A model generated the notes under the pieces. The model was not told the origin of the DNA. It saw only the letters and a list, made by a program, of their open reading frames with translations, and searched no databases. Of a DNA stretch of 64,000 bases, positions 1-9,300 are shown in pieces. A program made the translations under genes and the position numbers. Positions within the stretch are counted from its first letter, which is position 1. The number at the start of each line of letters is the position of its first letter. Source of the stretch: Cynocephalus volans (lineage: Eukaryota; Chordata; Mammalia; Dermoptera; Cynocephalidae); contig NC_084475.1 in assembly GCF_027409185.1 (NCBI RefSeq), positions 15,024,130 through 15,088,129 on the forward strand, in the 5' to 3' direction.

Positions 1-1596
1 CCCCACCAACATCGGCTCTCTGGGCTGCAGCAGGAAAGAACAGAGCACAGCATGAGAAGGCACCCGGGCCCTGAGGCCTCAATCTAGAGGTGTGGAGCGA
101 CCAGTGGGAGACAAGCGTGCACAGGTGTGGGCAGAGGGCAGGTGGGTCTAGGGAGGCTGCGTATGAACATCTGTTTGTGCCCATGAGGTGCATGGATGCA
201 TGTGTGTGCCACAAGTGCATCCTGGTGGGAAGGCTGTGCCCATACAGACCCTGAAAAGGATGCTCCTGGAAAAGGGGTGGATTCAGGCAGGGAAGGGTCA
301 TGAACCAGGTACAGGACAACATGCCTATGGGTTCCATGATGCCAGACTCCCAGGCAAGGGTTGAAGAAACTCTGGGTCCCCACTCTTCTCATCTCTGGAA
401 GAATTGTCCACCTAACCCCTCAGAAGAGTTGTCCGAAACTGTGCACTCACTAACAAATACTTGCTGAGCACCTACTATGTGCCAGGCACTCTTCTAAGAG
501 CTTGGAATATGGCAGTGGTCAAAACAAGCCAGGTCCTTACACTCAGAAGAGCACAAATGAGCATATTAGACAGATGATGAGTACACCAATAAGCACTCTA
601 GTTTAAAGGAGCCGGCCAGGGAATGAGTGAGTGTCAAGGCAGAAAAGCAGCCCTGAAAAGGCCCTTGGAGGGCTGGGCTTGGTGTGCTGGGAGCGGAGAG
701 AAGGCTGGGGCGGCCGGAGCAGTGAGCGGGAGGAGGTGGCGCCTGACACCAGGCTGCGGGCCTGGAAGGGAAGCTGTTCTCCAGGCTCAGCCCTGCCCTC
801 TTGGGTCCTATCTGTGATCTCTGGATCCACTTTAGGAGGTGGCCTGTGGGGAACCAGAGAAAGTACAGAGGGCGAGCTGGAGCTGGAATGGGACTCCCTG
901 GTGACTGAGTGTGAAGGGCGGCATCCCCCTTCCTCGTCCACCAGGCTGGGCCTTTCTCTTGCGCTTCCAGAGACGCCATGACAGTCAGATGGGTCGTGCC
1001 CTCAGTTACAGAAAACACTGTCCACAGCTTTCCTAAGCCAGGAACTGCGCGAGGAGCCTTGCAGAAGGAGGCAGGGAGGGTGTCTGGCGGCAGCAGATGG
1101 GCACCAGCCACACACAGCCACACACACATGCACACACACAGGCCCGTGGTGCATGTGGACTCTAGGAGAGAAGGCTCACACCAGAGCAGAGCATCTGTGT
1201 GTAAGAGAGAGAGACCCAGGGGGGAACCGGAGGGTGAGAGAGAAGCGGGTGGTCAATTTCCCAGCCCCGCCTCCCCCAGCTGTTACTCTGAAGGACCTGA
1301 ATGCTGATGGCGTCCCCCTTCAGCCTCTGCCTGGGCCCAACTGCCCGAGACAATGCACAATGGAGGGTCTTCTTGTTGTTAAGACCCCTGCCTGCCTGCC
1401 CAGCCCCTCATCCCCTCCAAGGCAATCTGCCTTTCCCCCTTCAGGGAGATGTGTCCACGGAGCTGTCAGATCCACTCTCTGCTCTCCGTGGCTGGCTGGA
1501 CACCGCCCCCTCCCGGCCGGCCATGCACAGCTAGGCCTGGAGGGTCCTGCCCCTCCACCCTGCCCCGCACCCTCACCCCGCCCACTGCTCACTCAC
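1..1596 (-). other. BTBD17: BTBD17 intron 1 (partial, runs off the window)
   Basis: This stretch lies downstream (minus strand) of the BTBD17 exon 1 donor at 1596/1597, so it should be intron 1. I looked on the minus strand for the BTB-domain exon that follows the signal-peptide exon and did not find it. The stretch is GC-rich, with a short CA-rich run at 1108-1141 and an old L2/MIR-like fragment at about 455-560. Several reading frames of 60-190 codons are open on both strands, but none resembles a known protein; they are what GC-rich DNA gives by chance. Confidence 0.65.
1108..1141. repeat. short CA-rich simple repeat
   Basis: Interrupted CA dinucleotide run of about 34 bases inside the presumed BTBD17 intron. 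Confidence 0.8.
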
Positions 1597-1681
1597 CTGC
1601 GCGAGAGGCCAGGCCCACCAAGGTCAGGATGACCCAGAAGCTGCCCCAGGACCCAGGCCTGGAGGAGCCTATCCTAAGCAT
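1597..1681 (-). CDS. BTBD17: BTBD17 first coding exon (signal peptide), partial gene
   Basis: BTBD17 (BTB/POZ domain containing 17) is a predicted secreted BTB-BACK-TRAF-like protein. On the minus strand an ATG at 1681-1679 opens 28 codons plus one base, ending at a consensus donor (GCAG|GTGAGT). The residues include PGSWGSFW followed by LTLVGLA. As I remember it, human BTBD17 has the same PGSWGSFW and LTLVGL block at the same distance from its start, and an exon of the same length and phase. The basic start, hydrophobic core and small residues before the donor are a typical signal peptide. The BTB, BACK and C-terminal exons would lie beyond base 1. The order BTBD17 (minus) then GPR142 (plus) is the human one, which supports the call. 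Confidence 0.88.
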
Positions 1682-1751
1682 CTTTGTGCCCCACCTCCAA
1701 GTCCACTGGAGGGACGGCAAAGCCCAGACCACTCCGCTCACCTCCCTCCTC

Positions 1752-1759
1752 CTTATATA
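1752..1759 (-). promoter_or_regulatory. BTBD17: TATA box of BTBD17
   Basis: On the minus strand the sequence reads TATATAAG in a purine-rich setting, about 70 bases upstream of the BTBD17 ATG. Transcription would start near 1725-1730 and give a 5' leader of about 45 bases with no intervening ATG. The TATA box suggests focused, tissue-restricted transcription. The site itself is seen; its use is inferred. Confidence 0.55.
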
Positions 1760-2740
1760 GGACCCAGCATAAGGGGACAGGGCCCCCCTTCCTAGCCTCC
1801 CTCCCCCAACCCAGCCTCTGCCATGGATTGGTGGAAACCGGCCCCAGCTGTCGCCCAGGCAACCACTTAAGCCAGAGCGTGGCAGCCCCAGGGGCTATTG
1901 TGCTACCCGTGGGCCCCCGAGGGGAACAGATCCGGCGCCCTCCTCTCCATCCCTCCTTACCACCCAGCAGGACTAGGCTCTCTGAAGGTCAGGCAAGGGG
2001 GCTGCAGGACCACTGGCAGCCAATGGCCCCAAGGGTCCCCAGCCCTCTCCCCAAGTCCCCAGGCACAGCCTCCACCCTGGCACAGAGCACACTTGGCAGC
2101 TTCGTGGCTGGAGCGCCACGATGAGCCAGCTGCACAGGAAGGCCTGGAAGAGGACAGGGAAGAGGCGCCTCAGCTCCTACCCCTCCCCCGCTCCCATTTT
2201 GGGGTGGGCTGGCCCTCCAGAGAGGAGGGCAAGGATCTCTAGTAGGGGACCTGGGGTAACTAGTATCATTCCATGCTCTTTGTTGAAGAAAGTTCCTGGC
2301 ATGCCCTGGGGAGGGTGGTGGGCCTGTAGGAAAGCTCTGCGGGGGACTGTGACTATCCTGCCACACATACACAGGGTCAAGGTGAACCAAGATGGCAGGG
2401 CTTGGCATACAGCCACTGCATGGGGAGCTCCAGCCAGGACGTGGGGTTGGAGCTGCTGAGGCTGGGCACCTGTCTGCCCCACCACTCCCTTCCTTTAACT
2501 CACCTTCCCTAAGTGGCTTCAGGTCTTAGGTTCATCTGCTTGCAAGGCTTCTTTTACCAGCTTCTGTCTAATTTCCAACTATAATTTTTCCTTTTCCAGA
2601 GTTTCAAGGAGACATGCAGCAGACCTGGCAGCACACTGTGACTGTAGAGAAACTGAGGCAGAGAGCTAAGTTGCAGTGTCATTTGGGCTAGTGCAGAGGA
2701 GTGCTCTTCTGAGGAGGGTGAGGTCCGGAGCCCAGTGGGA

Positions 2741-2831
2741 GTGTGTGCATGTGTGTGCATGTGTACGCGTGTGTGCACATGTGTATGTATGTGTATGTGT
2801 GTGTATGTGTGTGCATGTGTGTGTGTGCATG
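2741..2831. repeat. GT-rich microsatellite
   Basis: About 90 bases of GT with GCAT and TATG interruptions. Such alternating purine-pyrimidine DNA can form Z-DNA and varies in length between individuals. The long frames read across it on either strand are repeat artefacts. Confidence 0.92.
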
Positions 2832-3439
2832 GAGGGAGGTGGGTGCTTGTGAGGCCTCACCTTTGCAGGGAGCAAGCAAGGCCTGCCCCAGCTCTTCATG
2901 GGGGCTCCTTTGAGGCTGATGAACTGAAGTATGTGGCTCCTAAAGACCCAGCTCTGACTTTCTCCCGAGGCAGGGTCCCGGATTGGAGATGGGTTGGATC
3001 TTCCTGTCCCTTCCTCTCTGGATCCCAGCGACCAGCTCAATGCATTGATTTCTGCCCCTGGCTGGCACAGATAGACCCAACAGCTCCACCCCCTCTCTGG
3101 AGCCACAGAGAGAGCAAGAATTGGGTCTGGCACCTGCCTTATCCGGGTTGGCAGAGTCAGAGCTGTCCAGCCCAGCGGAAACCCGTCCCGGCTGCCCTGA
3201 CTTTCACGCCTGGCTCCCCTCGTCCAGATCCACCATCCCTTCCCACTGGCTGCCTGCCTGCCCTTCCTGTGGGCTGCACCACGTCCTGGCTCAACCCAGC
3301 AAGTCAGAGCCTCCATGTAACAGGGCAGCTGGGCCCCCGAGCAACACACTTCAGTAGGAATGCTGCTGATGTTTAGAGAACCCACTACTTCAGGAAACTC
3401 ATTAGGTAGGCACGCTTCTTACCTCCAGCCTCCTTGAGG

Positions 3440-3590
3440 CCCTGCACCAGTCTTTCTGGAAGGGTAGCCCACCTGCATCAGAGTCTCCGATAACCCATCA
3501 AGGAGCCAGAATTCCCAGGGGCAGGGCCTGGGCATCTGTATTTTCTAAGCATTCCAGATGGTGATTGTTACATGCATCCCGAGCACATAA
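3440..3590. repeat. MER5-like DNA-transposon relic
   Basis: Phrases such as 'ccaggggcagggcctgggcatctgtatttt' spread over this stretch match the MER5 (hAT-Charlie) consensus as I remember it. The copy is strongly decayed and its edges are uncertain. Confidence 0.4.
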
Positions 3591-3828
3591 TCATCATCAT
3601 CTACCTACTAGAGTTAGATTGGTGGCATTTCAAGTGTGAAGGGAGACAGGAGGCCCCAGGTTACCAAGAAGCCCCAGGAGAGTCACCTCTGATTCCCCAC
3701 CTCTGAGTGGCCCCACCTTCCTCTATTTCTAACTTCCCTTATCCCTGACCCTCCTCTAATGATGTAGAAACTGCTTTGCACATAGAGGCATTCTCTGTCC
3801 TCATTTTCTTAGTCCAAGGGTTGCTGGA

Positions 3829-4018
3829 GTGTGAGTGTGTGTGAGTGTGCGGTGTGTATGCATGAGTGTGTGTGCGTGCATACATGTATGTGAGGCGTAT
3901 GTGCATACACGTGTGGGATGTGTATGCATGTGTGGTGTAGGTGCATACATGTGTGTGGTGTGTGTGTGCATGTGTGTAGGTACTTGTGTGTGTGCTGTGT
4001 GCATGTATATGTGGGGGG
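3829..4018. repeat. GT-rich microsatellite
   Basis: About 190 bases of GT, GTAT and GCAT units, the second such array in the BTBD17-GPR142 interval. The frames through it (Cys/Val-rich on plus, His/Thr-rich on minus) are artefacts. Confidence 0.92.
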
Positions 4019-4911
4019 TTGTCTTGGGGTGGAAGAGAAGAAGCAGAGCATTTGCCCTGCACTGTCTTCGCGGTGGAGGAGCTGGAGCACTACATTTTAT
4101 TCTGCCCTGTGGATCCGAAGCTCTGTAATTCCTTGAGAGCAAGTCTGATAAGCTCACAAGCAAGAACAGCTCCCAGAGAAGAGCTACTTCCTGCCTGAGT
4201 CGGGAGTGCTTATAACCTCAGTGACTGGTCTGAGGTCTGACAGCCAAGAACTGGCAGAGCCAAGATTCACATGTCTCTTTTCTGCTCAACTTTTCTTCCC
4301 ACAACCCCAATACTGTCTTTTCTGGGCAGCTATTTCAATTGCAATAAATGATCCCCATTGGGCAGGGAATCTCTAGCACCGCAAAAGTAACTGAAAACTT
4401 GCAAGCTCGGGGCAGGATGGAGAGTTTCTGAATCTGCAGAGAGGCTGATCAGACACTGGACTGCGTAACACCATAGAAGGGTGGGCCCCAGACCCAGCCC
4501 TGCCCCAACTTGGCCACCTCCCTTAAATCTGTAACGTCTCTTGTCCAGAGTTAGAGTTCCGCAAGTGACCTGGACGCTTAGATTGGGGAACAGGGAATCA
4601 TGAGTTTAGGTTCTAGGATCGTGTACTTAAGAGGACACACTGAAGATAAACAAGAAGGAATCTGTCCCTGAAGTAACTTACACACTTTCAAAAGCCCCTC
4701 CTTAGGCCAGGCTGTCCCGTCACAGTGGCACATCTGCCATCCTGCTCAGCACCCTTGATCCTGCTGTCCGCTCTCTGAGCGCCGTGCATCTGCCCACAGC
4801 CCACTTCCTCCACGAAGCTGGGCTTGCAGGGCTTCTCCCTTCCCAAGAAGGCTGTGAGGGAGTGAAAAGTGAACAGCTTTGGGGGAAGGACAGGAGGTAG
4901 AGGCAGTGGGG

Positions 4912-5060
4912 ACAAACCTGAGTTCAAATTCCATCTGCCACATACCAGCTCTGTAACCTTAGCTGAGTTGCTTAACTTCTCTGAGCCTCAGTCTCCTCTC
5001 GTGTAAAATAGAAGTGACCAGAGTTAGCTCACGGGGCTGCGGTGAGAAGCACAGGGGCAG
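4912..5060 (+). repeat. MIR element
   Basis: It contains the MIR core in plus orientation: 'gagttcaaattccatctgcca', then 'tgtaacctt' and 'cttctctgagcctcag', ending with a 'gtaaaatag' tail region. This is an ancient mammalian tRNA-derived SINE. Confidence 0.75.
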
Positions 5061-5138
5061 GCATTTTTCATCCCTTTGCAGTGAAAACATTCAAAAGCCT
5101 CCCCTCTAGCTATGATGCAATATATGAAACTTAACTGT

Positions 5139-5210
5139 TAAGATCAAGGTCAAGGGTTCGGATCCCCATACCGGCCAGCCACCAAAAAAATAAATAAATA
5201 AAAAGAAAAC
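5139..5210 (+). repeat. tRNA-Ile-like SINE, 3' part only
   Basis: The stretch holds the B-box/T-arm half of the lineage SINE ('aaggtcaagggttcggatcc', then 'ccggccagccacc') and an A-rich tail of AAAT units. The 5' half is missing. It sits next to an L1 3' end. Confidence 0.7.
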
Positions 5211-5224
5211 CCAGAGAAAAACTG

Positions 5225-5640
5225 TTAACCATAGTGACCCTCCTGTGCCATAGAACACCAGGACTTACTCCTCCTATCTAATTGTAATTTTATGCTCTTT
5301 GGCCAACCTGTCCCTGTTTTCCCTTCCGCCCTCCCCTGCCCAGTCCCTGGTAACCAGGGTTCTACTCTCTGTCTCTATAATATCAACTTTTTTGTTTTTT
5401 TAGAATCCACATATGAGAGAGATCATGTGATATTTGTCTTTCTGTGCCTGGCTTACTGCACTTAACATAATGACCTCCAAGTCTATCCATGTTGCTGCAA
5501 ATGACAGGAATTCGTTCCTTTTTATGGCTGAATAGTATTCCGTTGTGTATATATACCACACTTTTTTTTATCCGTTCATCCATAGTTGGACACTTGGGTT
5601 ATATTAACTACCCTAACCTGATCATTATATAATATGTGAT
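5225..5640 (-). repeat. L1 3' end (minus orientation)
   Basis: Read on the minus strand, this is the end of L1 ORF2 and the adjoining 3' sequence. Typical phrases are 'gaatactattcagccataaa' (decayed), 'catttgcagcaacatggat' and 'agccaggcacagaaagac'. It is a decayed fragment about 100 bases upstream of the ATP5F1B retrocopy. Confidence 0.85.
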
Positions 5641-6123
5641 TGTACTCCGTGCACATGTATAATTACAATGTGTCCATTAACATAAATTAACTAATTAAAA
5701 AATAAATTAACTAACTAAAGTGTAGGGACAGGCAAATGAATTACCCACCTGGTGCTCATGCCCGGATACTTGGGCTGGACTGACTGTGGCTGAAGACTTT
5801 AGAGACCAAGCAGGTCAAGGTGCGCTGCTGTGTACCTGTAGCACCTCGTGCTGCACCTAGGCTGGCTCAGAGATACCTGCCCTGTTGGGCAGAACAGCAC
5901 AGGCTATCAGCCTGCCCTGGCCACTGACACAGGCTCCATGCAGGAAAGAATCGCCACCACCAGGAGAGGCCTCTCAGCTCTGTGCGGGCTATCTATGTGC
6001 CAACTAATGACAACCTCTGTCCCTGCCACCACCTTTGCCCATTTGGATGCTACCACTGTCCTGTCTGCAGCTATGATCCTACAGACTCCACGTCTTGAAT
6101 CCTGGGTCCCAACAGTACTGGCA

Positions 6124-6333
6124 ATGAGAATTATTATGTGCATTATGGGGTGCAAAGTATCCTTTCGTACTACACATCCCTGCAGGACATTATTGCCATC
6201 TTGGGTATGGAGACACTTTCTGAGCAAGACAAGAGCACTGTGTCCTGTGCATGGAAAAGACAGGGTTTGTGGTCTCAGCCATGCCAGGTGGCTGAGGTCT
6301 TCACAAGTCCTACAGGGAAGCCAGTACCTCTGA
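6124..6333 (+). other. GPR142: 69-codon upstream frame at the human-type GPR142 start
   Basis: ATG at 6124 sits where, from memory, the human GPR142 start lies in the same ATP5F1B-derived sequence. Here the frame begins MRIIMC, later reads [10 protein letters not shown] (human has a very similar SRWLRSPQV block), and stops at TGA 6331-6333, before the exon donor. It therefore cannot reach the receptor. If transcripts include it, it is an upstream ORF that overlaps the ATG at 6207 in another frame and could lower its translation. Confidence 0.5.
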
Positions 6334-6369
6334 AGGAGACCATCAAAGGATTCCAGCAGATTCTGGCAG
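6207..6369 (+). CDS. GPR142: GPR142 coding exon 1 (ATP5F1B-derived)
   Basis: ATG at 6207 is the first in-frame start after the TGA at 6096-6098 and has a strong context (G at -3, G at +4). The residues run [10 protein letters not shown] to GFQQILA, which is the C-terminal part of ATP synthase beta in its own frame. The exon ends CTGGCAG|GTGAAT, a usable donor native to the ATP synthase coding sequence. The last base is the first of a Gly codon completed by exon 2. Human GPR142 exon 1 (from memory) comes from the same retrocopy and ends at the same donor, but switches frame inside it. Confidence 0.6.
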
Positions 6370-9300
6370 GTGAATCTGACCACCTCCCAGAACAGGCCTT
6401 CTATAAGGTGGGACCTGTGGAGGATACTGTGACAAAAGCTGCTAAGCTGGCCAAAGGGCATGTGTGAGGGGTCGTTTTGGCAAATTTAGCACCACTAGTC
6501 CATCATCCTTCTCCTTGCCCCTAATCCCAAGGCTCTGTGCAGGCCACACAAGAGGCTTGGTTTAAGACGTCATGTTCTGTCTAAAGAGTATTTACGGTTT
6601 TCAATAAAATGTACATTCTTATCCTAAAAAAAAAAAAAATGTAGGGACAGGGTAGGTGCTCAGCAAATGTGGGCAGAACCCCTCCTTGCCCCTCACATAC
6701 GGCTGGTCTTTCCACTTCGACTGTAAGCTCCTCCTGGATGGGGCTGTGCCTCTTACCCCTAGTCTTGGGGCGCAGGGAAGTGGCGGTCTGGGGCTGGGGT
6801 CCTAACACTCTACTTGGGGCCCCGTCCTCAGCGGGTAGTCTCGAGCTGGTAGTGCCTGCTCTGGTCCCTCTCTGCCACCCAGGGGACCTGACCAAAGCCA
6901 GTGGACACTCAGCAGCTGGCAGGGTCAGAATGTGGCCACCGGGGGGCGGCAAGACCTAGGTTGTGAGTACCTGGGGTGGGCATGGGGGTCAGGGTGAGGT
7001 GGCTCCAGCTCCAGACACTGTATCTAACTTAGAGAAGCCCCCTACATTCCCTGCTGCATTTTCTGCTCCATTCCCAGAGGGTGGGACGTGGAAAGCCATT
7101 CCTGGCTGGGCCTCAGTTGTCCTCCAGAGGCTATCCACTGGGTGCCTGTGCCCCGGGTGCCCACTGTGGCCTGCCATGGTCACTCCTCTGCCAGGGGAGG
7201 GGAGCTGGCTGGGCACAGATTCTGGCCTCTTCAGAGTGCTCAACAGCACCAGCTGATGCCAAGGACTGATATTCTTGAGGGATGGTTTGTTTCCCCAGGG
7301 CCAGGAAAACAACAGCTTGTGGGGGCCACCAGGGCTTGGTGTCCCAGGGCTGGCTGCTGCAGCCTGGTCACGGTTCTCCCCCATGGTTGCCACCGCCATG
7401 CACATGGCCTCCTGCCACCCTTCCCAGCCAGCAGCCCCCTAGCAGTAGCCTCGACCGCTTCCTACCCCCTGCAGCCTCTGCAGGACTGACCCCTTCAAAT
7501 CTGTCCCTTAGGCTTTTCTCAGGATCTGAGCCCTGCAGAACTGCCGTTCTCTCCTCCCTGCCAGCAAATGCCTTTCGGAGTGTCGCTGCCCATAGATAGT
7601 ATCACCTCCCCAAATCCTTCTGCCTTTCCCCAAAGTCCTCACCCCCAGGATGTGATCACCCCCACTGAGCCTAGGCCAGCTTCCAGGGTGCCCAGGAGCA
7701 GGAGACAGTCCACCCGGAGCCCAGCCTGAGCCCTGATCCTGCCATCCTGACTCTTTCCCTCTCTTCCGCATCCCCAAGGCACAGACATACCAGTTAACCC
7801 AACCCCACTCGGCCTTTCTTGAAGCCTTTCCCCCAGCCTGACCCCCTTCCCTGCCTGTGCACCCTAGGGGACCCTGGTCTGCTCCAGGCAGCATCTACTA
7901 GAGGCTCGTTCTCCTGTGTCTCCGCCCACCCTTTCCTTCCTCCTCCTGCGTCCTCCTCACCACCCCGCTCTCTGCACTAACAGGCTCAGTGCCGCTGGAG
8001 GAATCGTGGGGCAAACAACCACTTGGAGAGCCGGGGGTGGGCGGTGCAGCTGGTGATGCTGGGAGGGAGCTGCGGGGACCCCAAGGAAAAGGCACAGGTG
8101 ACCCAGGACTCGGGACCCAGGAGCATGGGGCTTGAAGGACAAGAGACAGGTAAAGTATCTTGAAACGGGGTGTGTGTACAGCAGGGCAAGGTAGAAGGGC
8201 AGGAAGGAACAAGAGTCAGTAAGGGCCCCAGAGTCTGGGGGTGGGGAGGGTGACGCTGATAATGAATGGGCAGTGAGATGGGAAACTAGGCTTAGCGGGG
8301 GGCTCCTAGCAGGAAATCAAAAGCTGGACGTTTTAACCTAAGGAGACTTCAAGTGTGGTTTGAGGGGAGCAGGGGCCGGAGCATATGGATGGATGGTCCT
8401 CATCCCAGACCAGCCACAAGCCAACTGTGCCCCTTACCCCTGTGGACTCAGTTTCCCCATCTGAAAACCAAGGCCATTGCATCTTCAGTGCACCTATGAA
8501 GAGGGTGCTCTTCAGCTTAGAAAAGAGGGGGACCTAGTAACAGCTTCTCCGTAGAGGGAGCGGTAGTTAAGGACAGCCCTGCTGCTGCTGTGAATCTGTG
8601 GCTGGAATCACCCAGGACGCTTATTACAAACACAGCTGATCCCACAAGGCAGGGTGACCAAAAACACCCACGGCTGCTCAAGCCCCCCCAGACCCTCTGG
8701 CTCTGCCTGCCTGGAGCGAGGCCCAAGAACCTGTATTCCCACCAGTGCCCCCGGTGATCCTGAATCGCAGCCTGTTTCGGAGGCTCTGCCACTACCAGTG
8801 AAGCCCCGCAGGGACAATGCAGGGAGCAGTGGCCTCTACAGCAGCAGTGACACGCCACCGAGGACCTCTTCCCATCAGCGGGGGAGCCAGGCCACGTGGG
8901 TGGGCTGCGGTGGGGGTGGACTCGGCAAGAAGTTTTGTGACAATAGAGATTGCCGCTCGGCTGGGTCTGACCAGGGGGTCTGCACAGAGCAGGGGTGACA
9001 AGAAAGACCTCAGGATCAGGGCAGGGCTGCTGCTGAGCCAGGTCGGAAGAGACTGAACCCTCTAACCCTGCCTGCCCTCCCGTCCTTTCTAGCCAGCCAG
9101 CTACCAGTGACCCTGCTGCCCACACCCAACGGCAGTGGGCCCAGCCAGGAGTTGGAAGGCCACTTGTCCCCATGTGTGGCTGGTGTCATCCCTGTCATCT
9201 ATTACAGTGTCCTACTGGGCCTGGGGCTGCCTGGTGAGTGGGGAGCTGGGGTCTGCAGGTTTGGGCCTGGCCAGAAATTGGGGTCCTCCTTCAGCAGATG

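Larger units (their letters stand above)
1760..5138. other. intergenic stretch between BTBD17 and GPR142
   Basis: This is the divergent intergenic interval. It holds two GT arrays (2741-2831 and 3829-4018), a MER5-like relic (about 3440-3590) and a MIR (about 4912-5060), listed separately. The remainder is GC-rich unique sequence with no coding exon I can recognise. Confidence 0.6.
5733..6639 (+). pseudogene. ATP5F1B: ATP5F1B processed pseudogene, partly exapted as GPR142 exon 1
   Basis: This is a 5'-truncated retrocopy of mitochondrial ATP synthase subunit beta mRNA. Readable blocks in several frames follow the parent protein in order: QMN..PPGA near 5733, GYQPALATD near 5900, PATTFAHLDATTVLS near 6025, [11 protein letters not shown] near 6177, and [14 protein letters not shown] to KVGP from 6328 on. 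After the stop come a 3'UTR, AATAAA at 6603-6608 and a poly-A tail at 6626-6639. A 12-base target-site duplication (TGTAGGGACAGG) flanks the insert at 5721-5732 and 6640-6651. There are no introns. The body has frameshifts and in-frame stops (for example TGA at 6096-6098), so it cannot make ATP synthase beta. The last about 110 codons are open (to the stop near 6467), and a GT donor within them at 6370 is the one used by GPR142. Confidence 0.95.
8098..9092 (+). other. GPR142: GPR142 intron 2
   Basis: It runs from GTGACC to TTTCTAG. A MER5-type relic lies at about 8600-8795. It also contains the stronger donor at 8150 described separately. I recognise nothing else in it. Confidence 0.65.

Noticed and set aside
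5848-6333. 161-codon frame across the ATP5F1B retrocopy as a gene of its own
   Set aside because: It starts inside retrocopy sequence in a non-parent frame and stops before the donor. Treated only as the upstream frame beginning at 6124.
7929-7975. Pyrimidine-rich tract as a possible regulatory triplex element
   Set aside because: It is explained as the polypyrimidine tract before the GPR142 exon 2 acceptor.
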